A DNA stretch of 64,000 bases from Gilvimarinus japonicus (GTDB taxonomy: Bacteria; Pseudomonadota; Gammaproteobacteria; Pseudomonadales; Cellvibrionaceae): assembly GCF_042847215.1 (NCBI RefSeq), contig NZ_AP031500.1, positions 1,302,001 through 1,366,000 on the forward strand. The letters run 5' to 3'. The notes under the pieces were generated by a model, which worked only from the letters and a program-made list of their open reading frames with translations, was not told the origin of the DNA and made no database searches. Positions 41,663-50,076 of this stretch are shown piece after piece; the first letter of the stretch is position 1, and every line of letters starts with the position of its first letter. The position numbers and the translations under genes are program-made.

Positions 41663-42850
41663 TCACAAATGCTCTATAAAGTCCTGAAGATTTAAAAGCC
41701 ATTGCTTCTGGCTATCAAAATAGCTTGACTTAATGCTTTCAGGGACGACCAAAGTCAGTCCCGAAGCTTTCATTTCATCGGTCTGATTTTCAGATATTTT
41801 AGGCTGAAGTGTGAAAAGGTGCTTATTATTAATACGATCAGCTTCGGTTAGAACCTGTCGCCACCTGTCTTTGCAGGTTGTTTTTACCCCCAGCATTGTC
41901 AGCCTGTCTTCAGGGAATGAACTGTCCCTGTAGTCATCAATAGAAGGAAAAAGGAAATCGGGCTTTTTGTTGCCTTCGGTTTTCGGCTCCCACGAGTAAC
42001 GAATATTCTTCTCATTGAAAAGCTGAGCCAAATGGTTTTCAAGCGCGTTACCCGCTCGTGAGCTTCTCCGCTGCCTGATTGTGGTCGAAAACTTGAGGAA
42101 GTCATCTGCATCTTTAAAACCAGAATTAAGCTTCTGGCTTATAAGTTCACCTTCGAGCTGTCGAAACATAGCTTCTTCGGTTTCCCACCAGGCAATAATT
42201 GCATCGTCAGCTGTCTGGAAGCTATTACTATCACCAGCTAGTTCCTGCGCCAACGCAGAAAATTGTCGGGTTTTAGGGAAAATGAGTCCGCCAAACCGAG
42301 ACTGAATAATATCCAGATAGCTCTTGCCGAATTCGGCAGTAACCTCAATGCCAATTTCTTCCAGAATAAACCGCTTGGATATACTCACTTCGGTGTTGTC
42401 GTTTTTAAAGTCAAGAGAGCGGAAGTTAGTAGACTGATTCTCGCCAAAAAGCTCTATAAGCTCCAGCTCAGACTGTGAACCGGCGGGGGCTGAAATAAAA
42501 ATCACAGATTGGTCTTTCTTTAGAATAATCGCTAGAATATCTCCAGTCTCTGCGCTGGTAATGGCGGGGTTGTCTTGGTAGTAAAGGCGGTATTCAGAGC
42601 GTGTGGGATGAGATTCGCGGGCATCGTAAATTGTGACGGTACCCTCTATATCTTCAATCTTTTCTTCGTCATCTTCCAACCTGATGTATCTGGCGGGGTA
42701 CTCGGCTCTGCCTTCGCCAAAAAGGTCACGTATCAGGCGTGTTGCATTCAATTCATGCTGGTTTGATTTTGTGGGGTCGCATTCGACGTCACTGAGACGC
42801 TTAACAGCGGCGCCATCTATGTAATCTCTGAGTTGTCCGAAGTCTGACAT
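41663..42850 (-). CDS. Type II restriction endonuclease, EcoRII-like
   Basis: The 395-residue protein has two parts like EcoRII (404 residues): an N-terminal DNA-recognition domain (~1-170) and a C-terminal PD-(D/E)XK nuclease with RAGNALENHLAQLF, KKPDFLFPS (Asp), TMLGVKTTCKDRWRQVL (the lysine-containing catalytic strand and the conserved KDRWRQ), and TLVVPE. These are the signatures of the EcoRII C-terminal family, which cuts before CCWGG. It overlaps vsr by 34 bases. The adjacent Dcm-type methylase and Vsr agree with a CCWGG specificity. Confidence 0.9.
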   Translation of the reverse strand: MSDFGQLRDYIDGAAVKRLSDVECDPTKSNQHELNATRLIRDLFGEGRAEYPARYIRLEDDEEKIEDIEGTVTIYDARESHPTRSEYRLYYQDNPAITSAETGDILAIILKKDQSVIFISAPAGSQSELELIELFGENQSTNFRSLDFKNDNTEVSISKRFILEEIGIEVTAEFGKSYLDIIQSRFGGLIFPKTRQFSALAQELAGDSNSFQTADDAIIAWWETEEAMFRQLEGELISQKLNSGFKDADDFLKFSTTIRQRRSSRAGNALENHLAQLFNEKNIRYSWEPKTEGNKKPDFLFPSIDDYRDSSFPEDRLTMLGVKTTCKDRWRQVLTEADRINNKHLFTLQPKISENQTDEMKASGLTLVVPESIKSSYFDSQKQWLLNLQDFIEHL

Positions 42851-43257
42851 TTATTCATTATCCTTTGAATAATCCAGTTTTTATAAGTCCCTGACCGTAC
42901 TTCACACTCCCAGATAACGATTACTCTGTACCCAAGTGCCTGGAGGTCTTTATGGTTCTTTATATCTCGCTGGACGTTGTCGTCAAATTTAGCATTCCAG
43001 AATTCTATATTCGATTTGGGGGTATAAGCAAGCCTGCAACCGGAATGGCGGTGCCAGTAGCAGCCATTTACAAAGATAACAAGTTTACGCCCGGGCATGA
43101 CGATATCGGGCTTACCGGGCAGATCATGCCGATGAAGCCGGTAGCGGAATCGCTGACTGAACAGGTACTTTCTTACCTGAATTTCTGGCTTCGTATCCTT
43201 GTCTCGGATAGAAGCCATGTTTCTACTGCGTTGCTGCGGAGTCAGGCTATCTGCCAT
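42817..43257 (-). CDS. vsr: Very short patch repair endonuclease Vsr
   Basis: The 146-residue protein has the Vsr signature: RSRNMASIRDKDTKPEIQVR, LPGKPDIVMP (metal aspartate), FVNGCYWHRHSGC (zinc/active-site residues), and FWNAKFDDNVQRD. Vsr nicks beside T:G mismatches that arise when 5-methylcytosine deaminates in CCWGG, so it partners Dcm-type methylases. Here it overlaps the methylase by 16 bases and the nuclease by 34, lying between them in one transcript. Confidence 0.95.
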   Translation of the reverse strand: MADSLTPQQRSRNMASIRDKDTKPEIQVRKYLFSQRFRYRLHRHDLPGKPDIVMPGRKLVIFVNGCYWHRHSGCRLAYTPKSNIEFWNAKFDDNVQRDIKNHKDLQALGYRVIVIWECEVRSGTYKNWIIQRIMNKCQTSDNSEIT

Positions 43258-44528
43258 AGGTCGGGCTCAGAGTTTTGGTTACCGCGCTCTTTGTCCACCA
43301 AATGGGTGATATGGGGGGCCATAATCCTAGCGATTTCATTAATTACAGGCACTACAACGGAATTACCGAACTGGCGATAAGCCTGCGTATTGGAAACAGG
43401 GATAACGTGTGAGTCGGGGTACCCCATTAGGCGGGCGGCTTCGCGAGGAGTTAGCCTACGTGGGTTCTTTCTACCACCTCTGGAAATCAGGATTTCGGCG
43501 CCATCTTTATGATAACGAGCCGACATTGTTCTGGCAGTATCTTTTTCAGTTACCAAGCCGTAACCAAAGCCATTACCTTTGGCTTCATGTTTTTTCTTAT
43601 AATCTTTGAGATAGGTCCACAGCTTGGTACTGATCACGAAATCACCAGAAACTTTGGCTTGGGGGCCTTCTGTGTAAGGTGGTTCAGCCAGTTCTGACCC
43701 GTTTTCCGGGTGAAGGATATCTTTCATAGTAACGGTTCCACGCCCGGGATGAACAAAATCACTCCATTCAAAAGGGACGTCTTCTCTGAAACCGACTATA
43801 AAAATGCGCTGGCGGTGCTGGGGAACAAATCCATTTGCATCTACAACATGATAATGAATCTTATAACCAAGCTTTTCCTGAAGTGTGTGGATAATTACCT
43901 TGAAGGTATTGCCTTTGTCATGACTCGTAAGGTTTTTAACATTCTCAAGCAGGAAAGCTTTCGGGCGTTTAGCCTGAATAATGCGCTCAACATCAAAAAA
44001 TAATGTACCCTGGGTATCACACTGAAACCCATGTGCCCGCCCGAGTGAGTTCTTTTTAGACACACCGGCGAGCGAAAACGGCTGACATGGAAAACCCGCC
44101 AGTAGAACATCATGACTCGGGATAAGGTCAGTGCCAACCTTTGTGATATCACCGACAACGGGGTGGTGATCTTGATAGTTAGCACGGTAAGTCTTCTGAG
44201 AGTATTTATCCCACTCAGAGGTAAATACACACTTACCGCCAATAGATTCAAATCCACGCCTGAGGCCACCCACACCAGCGAACAGGTCTATAAAAGTAAA
44301 CCCTGCGTCATCACTTACGGAAGGGCGGGCTATGCTGGTTAAAATCTGATCAAACTTGGCTGAGACAGTGCTTTCCTTAGGGATGCTCTCTTCTTTAAGC
44401 CAGTTCTTCAGAGTTTTAACCGTGACACCCAGCAGCTCGGAAAGCTGGTCTTCACCTATCAGTGCATGCAACTTCGCTAATTTCTGTACATTATTCATAC
44501 TGGGCCACCTAGTGGAAGTTTTTTCCAT
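43242..44528 (-). CDS. dcm: DNA (cytosine-5) methyltransferase, Dcm/M.EcoRII type
   Basis: The 428-residue enzyme has an N-terminal HTH (GEDQLSELLGVTVKTLKNWL, ~23-42) like M.EcoRII/Dcm and the ten C5-methylase motifs: motif I FIDLFAGVGGLRRGFE, motif IV GFPCQPFSLAG with the catalytic Cys, motif VI ENVKNL, motif VIII QHRQRIFIVGF, motif X QAYRQFGNSVVVPV. ATG 44528 has GGGAG upstream and is chosen over an earlier in-frame start (44663) that would add a hydrophobic, AT-rich stretch. It protects host DNA from the EcoRII-like nuclease, probably at CCWGG. The N-terminal HTH may allow autoregulation, as reported for M.EcoRII. Confidence 0.93.
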   Translation of the reverse strand: MEKTSTRWPSMNNVQKLAKLHALIGEDQLSELLGVTVKTLKNWLKEESIPKESTVSAKFDQILTSIARPSVSDDAGFTFIDLFAGVGGLRRGFESIGGKCVFTSEWDKYSQKTYRANYQDHHPVVGDITKVGTDLIPSHDVLLAGFPCQPFSLAGVSKKNSLGRAHGFQCDTQGTLFFDVERIIQAKRPKAFLLENVKNLTSHDKGNTFKVIIHTLQEKLGYKIHYHVVDANGFVPQHRQRIFIVGFREDVPFEWSDFVHPGRGTVTMKDILHPENGSELAEPPYTEGPQAKVSGDFVISTKLWTYLKDYKKKHEAKGNGFGYGLVTEKDTARTMSARYHKDGAEILISRGGRKNPRRLTPREAARLMGYPDSHVIPVSNTQAYRQFGNSVVVPVINEIARIMAPHITHLVDKERGNQNSEPDLWQIA

Positions 44529-44747
44529 AATATCTCCCAGAGATACTACATTAAATACTGTAAAAATCAACAGTGTCTGTACGGATATACAATAAATTGA
44601 CACGGAAATGAAATAGTCAATTAGGAGCATAAAAGTTACCACCGAGTTACCAACTTCCCTCAACGGAAGGTGTATCGATGAGGTCTAACGTGGATTAACG
44701 CTATGACTTATATAGGATTGAGGCTCAGTGTGATGAAGGCCAAGGCT

Positions 44748-44796
44748 CTCATAATGCTGGGGTCGGCGGTTCAAGTCCGCCCCTAGCTACCATATT
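44748..44796 (+). repeat. attR: 49-bp direct repeat of the tRNA-Met 3' half
   Basis: This is an exact copy of 31070-31118. It is not preceded by the D arm or 5' acceptor of a tRNA, so it is an att site and not a second gene. Confidence 0.93.
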
Positions 44797-44800
44797 AAAT

Positions 44801-44835
44801 AAAAAGGCCCCGTAGCTTGCTACGGGGCCTTTTTA
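44801..44835. terminator. Terminator-like hairpin A (GGCCCCGTAGC family)
   Basis: AAAAAGGCCCCGTAGC pairs with GCTACGGGGCCTTTTT. It lies directly behind attR and was presumably the original terminator of tRNA-Met before the phage inserted. Confidence 0.85.
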
Positions 44836-45462
44836 TTTCATTGGAGTTACGGGGTAGGTCGCAGAACCGCTCCCGGTTCACCCATCGACGTCAGCAATGG
44901 GAAACAAGCGAAGCGCCGCCCGAAGGGCTCTAAAACGCCTTAGCGTTTTAGAATTCACCCGCCCTGGTCTCTCGCTTCGATTCACTGGTTGCCCGGCCCC
45001 GTAGCTTTGCTGCGGGGCCTTTTTATAGCACAGAGTTGCCTCCGGCTTTCTAGCGCATATCGTCCAGCTGGTTTACGGCCTAACGTGTCAATTGAGCATC
45101 TTGCTCCAATCCACCTTCTTTCACTCGCTTTACATACGTCATGCCCGTAAGCCGCAGCCGGCATGCTCACGAGCGTTAGTTGGTCATTGGCCATCCGATC
45201 AATCTCAGCACTTACAATACGCTCCTGCGCATGCCACACCTTAGGCGCGACATATCGTGCCCCGTGCCCCGTGCCCCGTTTCCCCCCACCCCTACTATGG
45301 GGTAAGCTTGGGCTACCTGACGAGCCAGCAATAACACGCCCGGCCCTAATAAAAAACGGATACAAAATAAAACCGGAAGGAGTCAAGCATGATCAAATGC
45401 CCCCGAGTAAAGCTTAATGCCCACTAGAGGCAGCGCTAACCAGGTGTTGATCGTAGGAAGCA
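44836..45462. other. Gene-free region with repeated hairpins
   Basis: No convincing gene was found. The region contains a CTAAAACGC/GCGTTTTAG hairpin (about 44929-44951), a second terminator of the same family, a 7-base tandem repeat (GTGCCCC, three copies at 45257-45277) and a 12-codon frame at 45390-45428 behind a good AAGGAG. A 134-codon minus-strand frame (44982-45386) does not look like protein. Confidence 0.5.
44995..45026 (+). terminator. Terminator-like hairpin B (same family)
   Basis: GGCCCCGTAGC pairs imperfectly with GCTGCGGGGCC and is followed by TTTTT. It differs from hairpins A and C in the loop and one stem base. Confidence 0.7.
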
Positions 45463-45494
45463 AAAAGCCCCGTAGCTTGCTACGGGGCTTTTTG
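45463..45494. terminator. Terminator-like hairpin C (same family)
   Basis: AAAAAGCCCCGTAGC pairs with GCTACGGGGCTTTTT and is almost identical to hairpin A. It also serves the minus-strand gene that ends at 45545. Confidence 0.85.
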
Positions 45495-45544
45495 TGTAAC
45501 TTAAGTAACCAACAATAATTGTGCCGGAAATGTGTTCGCAATAT

Positions 45545-46054
45545 TTAGGAGCGATTCATCGCCTGGAGCTCGGGGATTATTTTTTCCCAGTTTTTGTCGA
45601 CAAAGTCTATGTCCGCTTTACTCGGGGGCATTTGTTTTAGCAACATTGCCGTTTTTTCGCTTCCGGCGGCGGGCAGCTCAGTCCCTTTAAGTTTATGTAT
45701 CACCAGAAGGCCAATCCGCATTTTATTCCGTACGTAATCGCCGTAGCTGTCCCAGCTCTGGTTGTCCAGTATGGCTTCAGCTTTGTCATAAAGGCCTTGC
45801 TCTTTCAGGCCAGCTTCAAATAATTGGTCTTGTTTGGTGTTGCTAAGTAACATGATATCAGCCGGGTCATCGTAATCGGCGAACGCTTCTAAATCCGAAA
45901 ATTCACCCATCCTGTTTTCGATGGGCCCTAGCTCGGTAGAGGTTGCTGAAATTCGCTGAATAAGCTCCATGGTTAGTGGCTCGTCGGCGGTGGCGGGAGT
46001 AGATATAAACACTAAAGCGAATACAGCGCTAAGCAAGGGGGTAGTCCATTTCAT
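45545..46054 (-). CDS. Small exported protein of unknown function
   Basis: The 169-residue protein starts at ATG 46054 (GGAGA 8 bases upstream) with a signal peptide (KWTTPLLSAVFALVFISTPATA|DE). The mature part is mostly helical and acidic (ELIQRISATSTELGPIENR, YGDYVRNKMRIGLLVIHKLK). I recognise no family beyond a general resemblance to short periplasmic proteins of marine bacteria. It is divergent from the transglycosylase gene, with a 237-base gap in which I see no clear signal. Confidence 0.72.
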   Translation of the reverse strand: MKWTTPLLSAVFALVFISTPATADEPLTMELIQRISATSTELGPIENRMGEFSDLEAFADYDDPADIMLLSNTKQDQLFEAGLKEQGLYDKAEAILDNQSWDSYGDYVRNKMRIGLLVIHKLKGTELPAAGSEKTAMLLKQMPPSKADIDFVDKNWEKIIPELQAMNRS

Positions 46055-46291
46055 TGGATGATCTCCATGATAAATACAAAGTAAAAGTGCCAAACTAAAG
46101 CCGAACTAGGGTACGTTTTACACCGCATTGGCTGCTGTGATGTGGGTCACGCAGCGTAATGCCAGATACAAAAGTGTAACCGCCGAGGCTGCCTGAGCGC
46201 ACGCTTACGTTAGCGGCCGGTTACTGGTGACGAGCCTGAACGCTCTAACGGTGCATAGTCCCCAGGCCACACCCCGTGGTATATTTTGTTT

Positions 46292-48430
46292 ATGAATATA
46301 CTGCTGACACCTCGTTTATCTCGTAGCCCCATCTTTTATTGTTTACTTGCCCTCGCGCTATTGCTGGGGGTAAGCGCCTGCTCACCCAATGACGAGCAGG
46401 GCGCTAACGCCACGGCGTCATCGCGGGCGGCTGACACTGAAGCCGCAGCGTTTAACAATTACACCGAAACCGGCGATTGGCCGGCGATAAAAAAACGCGG
46501 GGTGCTGCGTTTGCTGGTGCCGCGCCGCGAGTATAGGGGGCTGCCTCGCACGGGGATGCCCACCGATGGTTTTCGCGACTTGGCCGAGGCGTTTGCGCGC
46601 GATAATGGTTTGCGGCCCGAGTGGATTGTTAAGGATTCGCTGGCCGAGCTGATCCCGGCGCTGCAGCAGGGCGAGGGGGACTTAATTGTTAACCATATGA
46701 CTCGTACGGCGGAGCGGGAGTTGCAGGTGGCTTTCTCGCTACCTTTGTCGCGGGCGACGGAGCGAGTGGTGACACCGGCAGGCGCGGCCGAGGTTGAGAG
46801 CTTGGCGCAGTTGGCGGCGCTCTCGATTGTTGTGCCAGCGGGGTCGTCGTATCAGCAAACCATGGCGCGCCTAGCGCGCGAGAACCCCGAGCTTGGGTTT
46901 AACGTTACGGTACAGCCCCACGATGGCAACCCGGATACGTTGGTGGATATGGTGGTGAGCGGCCGCTTTGATGCGACTGTGTTGGATGATAATGTCGCTG
47001 AGTCGCTAACCCAGTACCGCGATGATTTTGCGTTGGGCTTGTCGGTGTCGCCGACGCGGCCGGTGGCCTGGGCGATACGTACTCGCGCCGAGCAGTTGCG
47101 CTCGCACTTAAACCAATATTTAACCCGCCATACCATTGATGCCTCGAGCATTGATTATCGCACCGATGACTTAGCCGAGATTAAAAAGCGCGGTGTGATT
47201 CGCATGATTACCCGCAACAACCCGGCCAGTTATTTTATGTGGCGCGGCGACTTGATGGGGTTTGAGTATGACTTACTAAAACAGTACGCCAGTGAACAAA
47301 ACCTTCGCTTAGAGGTAGAAGTCGCGCCGCCGGATGTCGACCCTATCGATTGGCTTAACGCCGGGCGTGGCGATGTGATTGCCGCGGCCATGACGGTAAC
47401 GCCCAAGCGCGCCGAGCGTGTAGCATTTACCCGCTTTTATAACAAAGTGTCGGAGCAGTTGGTTAGCGCTAAGCCGCGCCCGGCTTTGGATGAGCTGGCT
47501 GACGTAACGGGCCGCACGTTGGTTATTAACCCGCAACACGCCTACTGGCAAAGTGCCGAGCGGTTTAAAGCCGGTGGCGTGGATTTTACCTTAACCGCAC
47601 CCGACGAAGACTTATCGAGCACCGAAATTTTAATGGGGGTCGCCGAGGGCCGCTTTGATGCCACCATTGCCGATAGCCATTTAGTGGCTATTGAGCAGCG
47701 TTTTGCCGAGGGCCTACTGGCTGGGTTTGAATTGCCGCAAGAGCAGCATGCATGGGCCGTGCGCCCGACAAACCCAAAGCTGCTAGCCTCGCTGAATGAA
47801 TTTTTAAACCGGCAGTATCGCGGCTTATTTTTTAATGTTACCTACAACAAATATTTTAAAAACGAAGAGCGCATCGGTAAATATCAGGGCGAGCGTTTAA
47901 CCTTTGCCGACGGCTTATCGCCCTACGATGACTACGTAAAACCGCTGGGAAAAAATTACCAATTTGACTGGCGATTAATTGTGGCGCAAATGTACCAAGA
48001 GAGCCGCTTTAAACCCGACGCGCGCTCTTACGCGGGGGCGCGGGGTTTGTTGCAAGTATTGCCCAGCACCGCCAAAGAGTTGGGCTATTCGATACCGTTT
48101 GATGCGGCCTCGGGTATTGAGGCCGGGGTGACTTACCTCGACTGGACGCGCGACCGGTTTGAAGATCACTTGCCGTTGGATGAGCGGCTATGGTTTGCGC
48201 TGGCCGCCTACAACGCCGGCTTTGGCCACGTACAGGACGCCCGCCGTTTAGCCCGTCAAAAGGGCTGGGACCCTGATGTGTGGTTTGATAATGTCGAGCG
48301 CGCTATGCTGTTGTTGTCGCGCAAAGAGTATTCCAGCAAGGCCCGCTTTGGTTATGTGCGCGGCACCGAGCCGGTGCAATACGTGCGCAATATTCGCGAG
48401 CGGTATCGAGGGTATTTGTCGGCGCAGTAG
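46292..48430 (+). CDS. MltF-like lytic murein transglycosylase with two solute-binding domains
   Basis: The 712-residue lipoprotein (lipobox VSAC) carries two tandem family-3 solute-binding domains (~65-290, opening with WPAIKKRGVLRLLVP; ~295-515, opening with LAEIKKRGVIRMIT) and a C-terminal SLT family 1 transglycosylase domain (~550-700). The catalytic glutamate is in MYQESRFKPDA, followed by ARGLLQVLPSTA and LAAYNAGFGHV. E. coli MltF has only one binding domain and about 500 residues. The family cleaves peptidoglycan glycan strands, with the binding domain sensing muropeptides. ATG 46292 is used; its ribosome binding site is poor. Confidence 0.88.
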   Translation: MNILLTPRLSRSPIFYCLLALALLLGVSACSPNDEQGANATASSRAADTEAAAFNNYTETGDWPAIKKRGVLRLLVPRREYRGLPRTGMPTDGFRDLAEAFARDNGLRPEWIVKDSLAELIPALQQGEGDLIVNHMTRTAERELQVAFSLPLSRATERVVTPAGAAEVESLAQLAALSIVVPAGSSYQQTMARLARENPELGFNVTVQPHDGNPDTLVDMVVSGRFDATVLDDNVAESLTQYRDDFALGLSVSPTRPVAWAIRTRAEQLRSHLNQYLTRHTIDASSIDYRTDDLAEIKKRGVIRMITRNNPASYFMWRGDLMGFEYDLLKQYASEQNLRLEVEVAPPDVDPIDWLNAGRGDVIAAAMTVTPKRAERVAFTRFYNKVSEQLVSAKPRPALDELADVTGRTLVINPQHAYWQSAERFKAGGVDFTLTAPDEDLSSTEILMGVAEGRFDATIADSHLVAIEQRFAEGLLAGFELPQEQHAWAVRPTNPKLLASLNEFLNRQYRGLFFNVTYNKYFKNEERIGKYQGERLTFADGLSPYDDYVKPLGKNYQFDWRLIVAQMYQESRFKPDARSYAGARGLLQVLPSTAKELGYSIPFDAASGIEAGVTYLDWTRDRFEDHLPLDERLWFALAAYNAGFGHVQDARRLARQKGWDPDVWFDNVERAMLLLSRKEYSSKARFGYVRGTEPVQYVRNIRERYRGYLSAQ

Positions 48431-48440
48431 GGGGTGGATA

Positions 48441-48820
48441 GGTCGGAAGGCTGACGTCTGAAGTCGGATGCTGTGGAGTGACCCTGACTAGGCAGACGCT
48501 GGATTCCCGATCGGGGTCGAGAATGACGGAGGGGGTAATGCTGGACGACGGATGTCTGATGCTTTGGCGTGGCCCTGATCAAGCAGACACTAGATTCCCG
48601 ATCGGAGTCGGGAGTGACGAGAAAGGTTTTAACTGGGTAATCTTCGCCTTGCTACAGCGTCATCTCGTGCAGGGCGAAGCGGCGACACGAGATCCAGTGG
48701 CTTTGACGATATAAAAGGCGAGTGGTCGGACGACGGAAGTCTGATGCCGGATGCTTTGACGTGTGGAGTGACCCTGACCAGGAAGACGCTGGATTTCCGA
48801 TCGGGGTCGGGAACGACAAG
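48441..48820. repeat. Three imperfect copies of an intergenic repeat
   Basis: Segments at about 48441-48530, 48541-48621 and 48725-48820 share the order 'GTCTGA(T/A)G...', 'G(A/G)CCCTGA', 'AGAC(G/A)CT(G/A)GATT', 'CCGATCGG(G/A)GTCG(G/A)GA(A/G)'. The last block is a short palindrome (CCGATCGG). Between copies 2 and 3 lies a different near-inverted segment (CATCTCGTGCAGG...ACACGAGATCCAG). The 499-base gap between the transglycosylase and ychF contains no gene. Confidence 0.8.
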
Positions 48821-48929
48821 AAAATTTTACCACGCCCATAACCACAAAGGGCGAATCCAAAGCTCCGTCCTTACGTGTTTTATAACGCGTCCGACTTCAG
48901 ACATTCGCCATCAGACGCTCTACCACTGA

Positions 48930-50021
48930 CTAAACATTAAACCTAAAATGCACCACATCGCCATCTTTGACGATATATTCCTTGCCTTCCAGGCGCCACT
49001 TACCCGCATCTTTTGCGCCTTGTTCGCCGTTTAATTCAACAAAATCGTCATAGCTGACTACTTCGGCGCGGATAAAGCCTTTCTCGAAATCTGTGTGAAT
49101 TTTACCGGCGGCCTGTGGCGCGGTGGCGCCAACGGGGATGGTCCAGGCACGTACTTCTTTTACGCCAGCGGTAAAGTAGGTGTGCAGGCCGAGCAGCTCG
49201 TAGCCGCCGCGAATCACGCGGTTTAAGCCGGGCTCGTCCATGCCTAAGCCTTGTAAGAACTCGATTTTTTCGTCGTCGTCCAGCTCGGCTACTTCGGCCT
49301 CAAGTTTGTTGCAAATAGGCACAACCACGGCGTTTTCGGCGGCGGCAATGGCGCGTACGGTATCTAGGTGCGGGTTGTTTTCAAAGCCATCTTCCGACAC
49401 ATTGGCGATGTACATGGTGGGCTTTAAGGTCATCAGCGACAGCTCACGCAGCTGCTTGGTTTCGTCATCGGTTAAATCGAACGAGCGCAGCGGCTTGGCT
49501 TCATCTAAATGCGGCTGAATTTTTTCCAGCAGTGCCTTCATGACGATGGCGTTTTTGTCTTGGCCTTTGGCGGCTTTGCTAAAGCGCAGGTGAGCTTTCT
49601 CGACGGTTTCTAAATCGGCCAGTGCCAGCTCGGTATTGATTACGTCAATATCGCTGGCGGGGTTAATGCCGCCATCAACGTGAATTACATTCTCGTCCTC
49701 AAAGCAGCGCACCACGTGAGCAATGGCGTCGGTCTCGCGAATATTGGCCAAAAATTTATTACCCAAGCCTTCACCCTTAGAGGCGCCGGCCACCAGACCT
49801 GCGATATCCACAAACTCCATGGTGGTGGGGATCACTTTCTCAGGTTTGACAATCTCGGCCAATTTGTCTTGGCGCGGATCGGGCACCGCAACGATCCCGG
49901 CGTTGGGCTCGATGGTACAAAAGGGAAAGTTTTCTGCACCAATGCCGGCATCCGTTAGTGCGTTAAACAGGGTGGATTTACCTACGTTCGGCAGGCCGAC
50001 GATTCCGCATTTAAAGCCCAT
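48930..50021 (-). CDS. ychF: Redox-regulated ATPase/GTPase YchF (Obg-like)
   Basis: The 363-residue universal P-loop protein has G1 GLPNVGKST (~8-16), the G3 segment DIAGLVAGASKGEGLGNKF, the NKLEAE segment that replaces the NKxD motif and gives ATP preference, and a C-terminal TGS domain with a coiled-coil insert. It binds ribosomes and dampens oxidative stress responses in E. coli. It closes the conserved rplY-pth-ychF cluster, but here a 2OG oxygenase gene separates it from pth. Confidence 0.96.
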   Translation of the reverse strand: MGFKCGIVGLPNVGKSTLFNALTDAGIGAENFPFCTIEPNAGIVAVPDPRQDKLAEIVKPEKVIPTTMEFVDIAGLVAGASKGEGLGNKFLANIRETDAIAHVVRCFEDENVIHVDGGINPASDIDVINTELALADLETVEKAHLRFSKAAKGQDKNAIVMKALLEKIQPHLDEAKPLRSFDLTDDETKQLRELSLMTLKPTMYIANVSEDGFENNPHLDTVRAIAAAENAVVVPICNKLEAEVAELDDDEKIEFLQGLGMDEPGLNRVIRGGYELLGLHTYFTAGVKEVRAWTIPVGATAPQAAGKIHTDFEKGFIRAEVVSYDDFVELNGEQGAKDAGKWRLEGKEYIVKDGDVVHFRFNV

Positions 50022-50076
50022 AAATAACCTACTTTTAAATATAAATGTGTTTGATGATCGAGACCGGGCCGCAGCC

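Larger units (their letters stand above)
31119..44796. mobile_element. Integrated filamentous phage (inovirus) with defence cargo
   Basis: The element is 13.7 kb and bounded by perfect 49-bp att repeats, one of them in tRNA-Met. An integrase lies next to the tRNA. The core (31.2-38.3 kb) has the inovirus order on the minus strand: small DNA-binding proteins, candidate ssDNA-binding protein, coat protein, mini-protein, adsorption protein, pVI-like protein, Zot and Rep. The right 6 kb is cargo: repressor-like gene, PLD-like protein, Pycsar pair, orphan membrane protein, and EcoRII/Vsr/Dcm-type genes. The cargo is visibly AT-richer than the surrounding chromosome. Because the att repeats enclose both parts, excision would take them together. 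Confidence 0.9.

Noticed and set aside
31119..44747. Depletion of CCWGG in the prophage as a sign of restriction escape
   Set aside because: By eye several sites remain (for example 34890, 36870, 38702), so no depletion can be claimed without a count.
44748..44796. A second tRNA-Met gene
   Set aside because: Only the 3' half is present; it is the attR copy made by integration.
44982..45386. 134-codon minus-strand frame
   Set aside because: It runs across a terminator hairpin and a GTGCCCC tandem repeat, has odd composition and no ribosome binding site.
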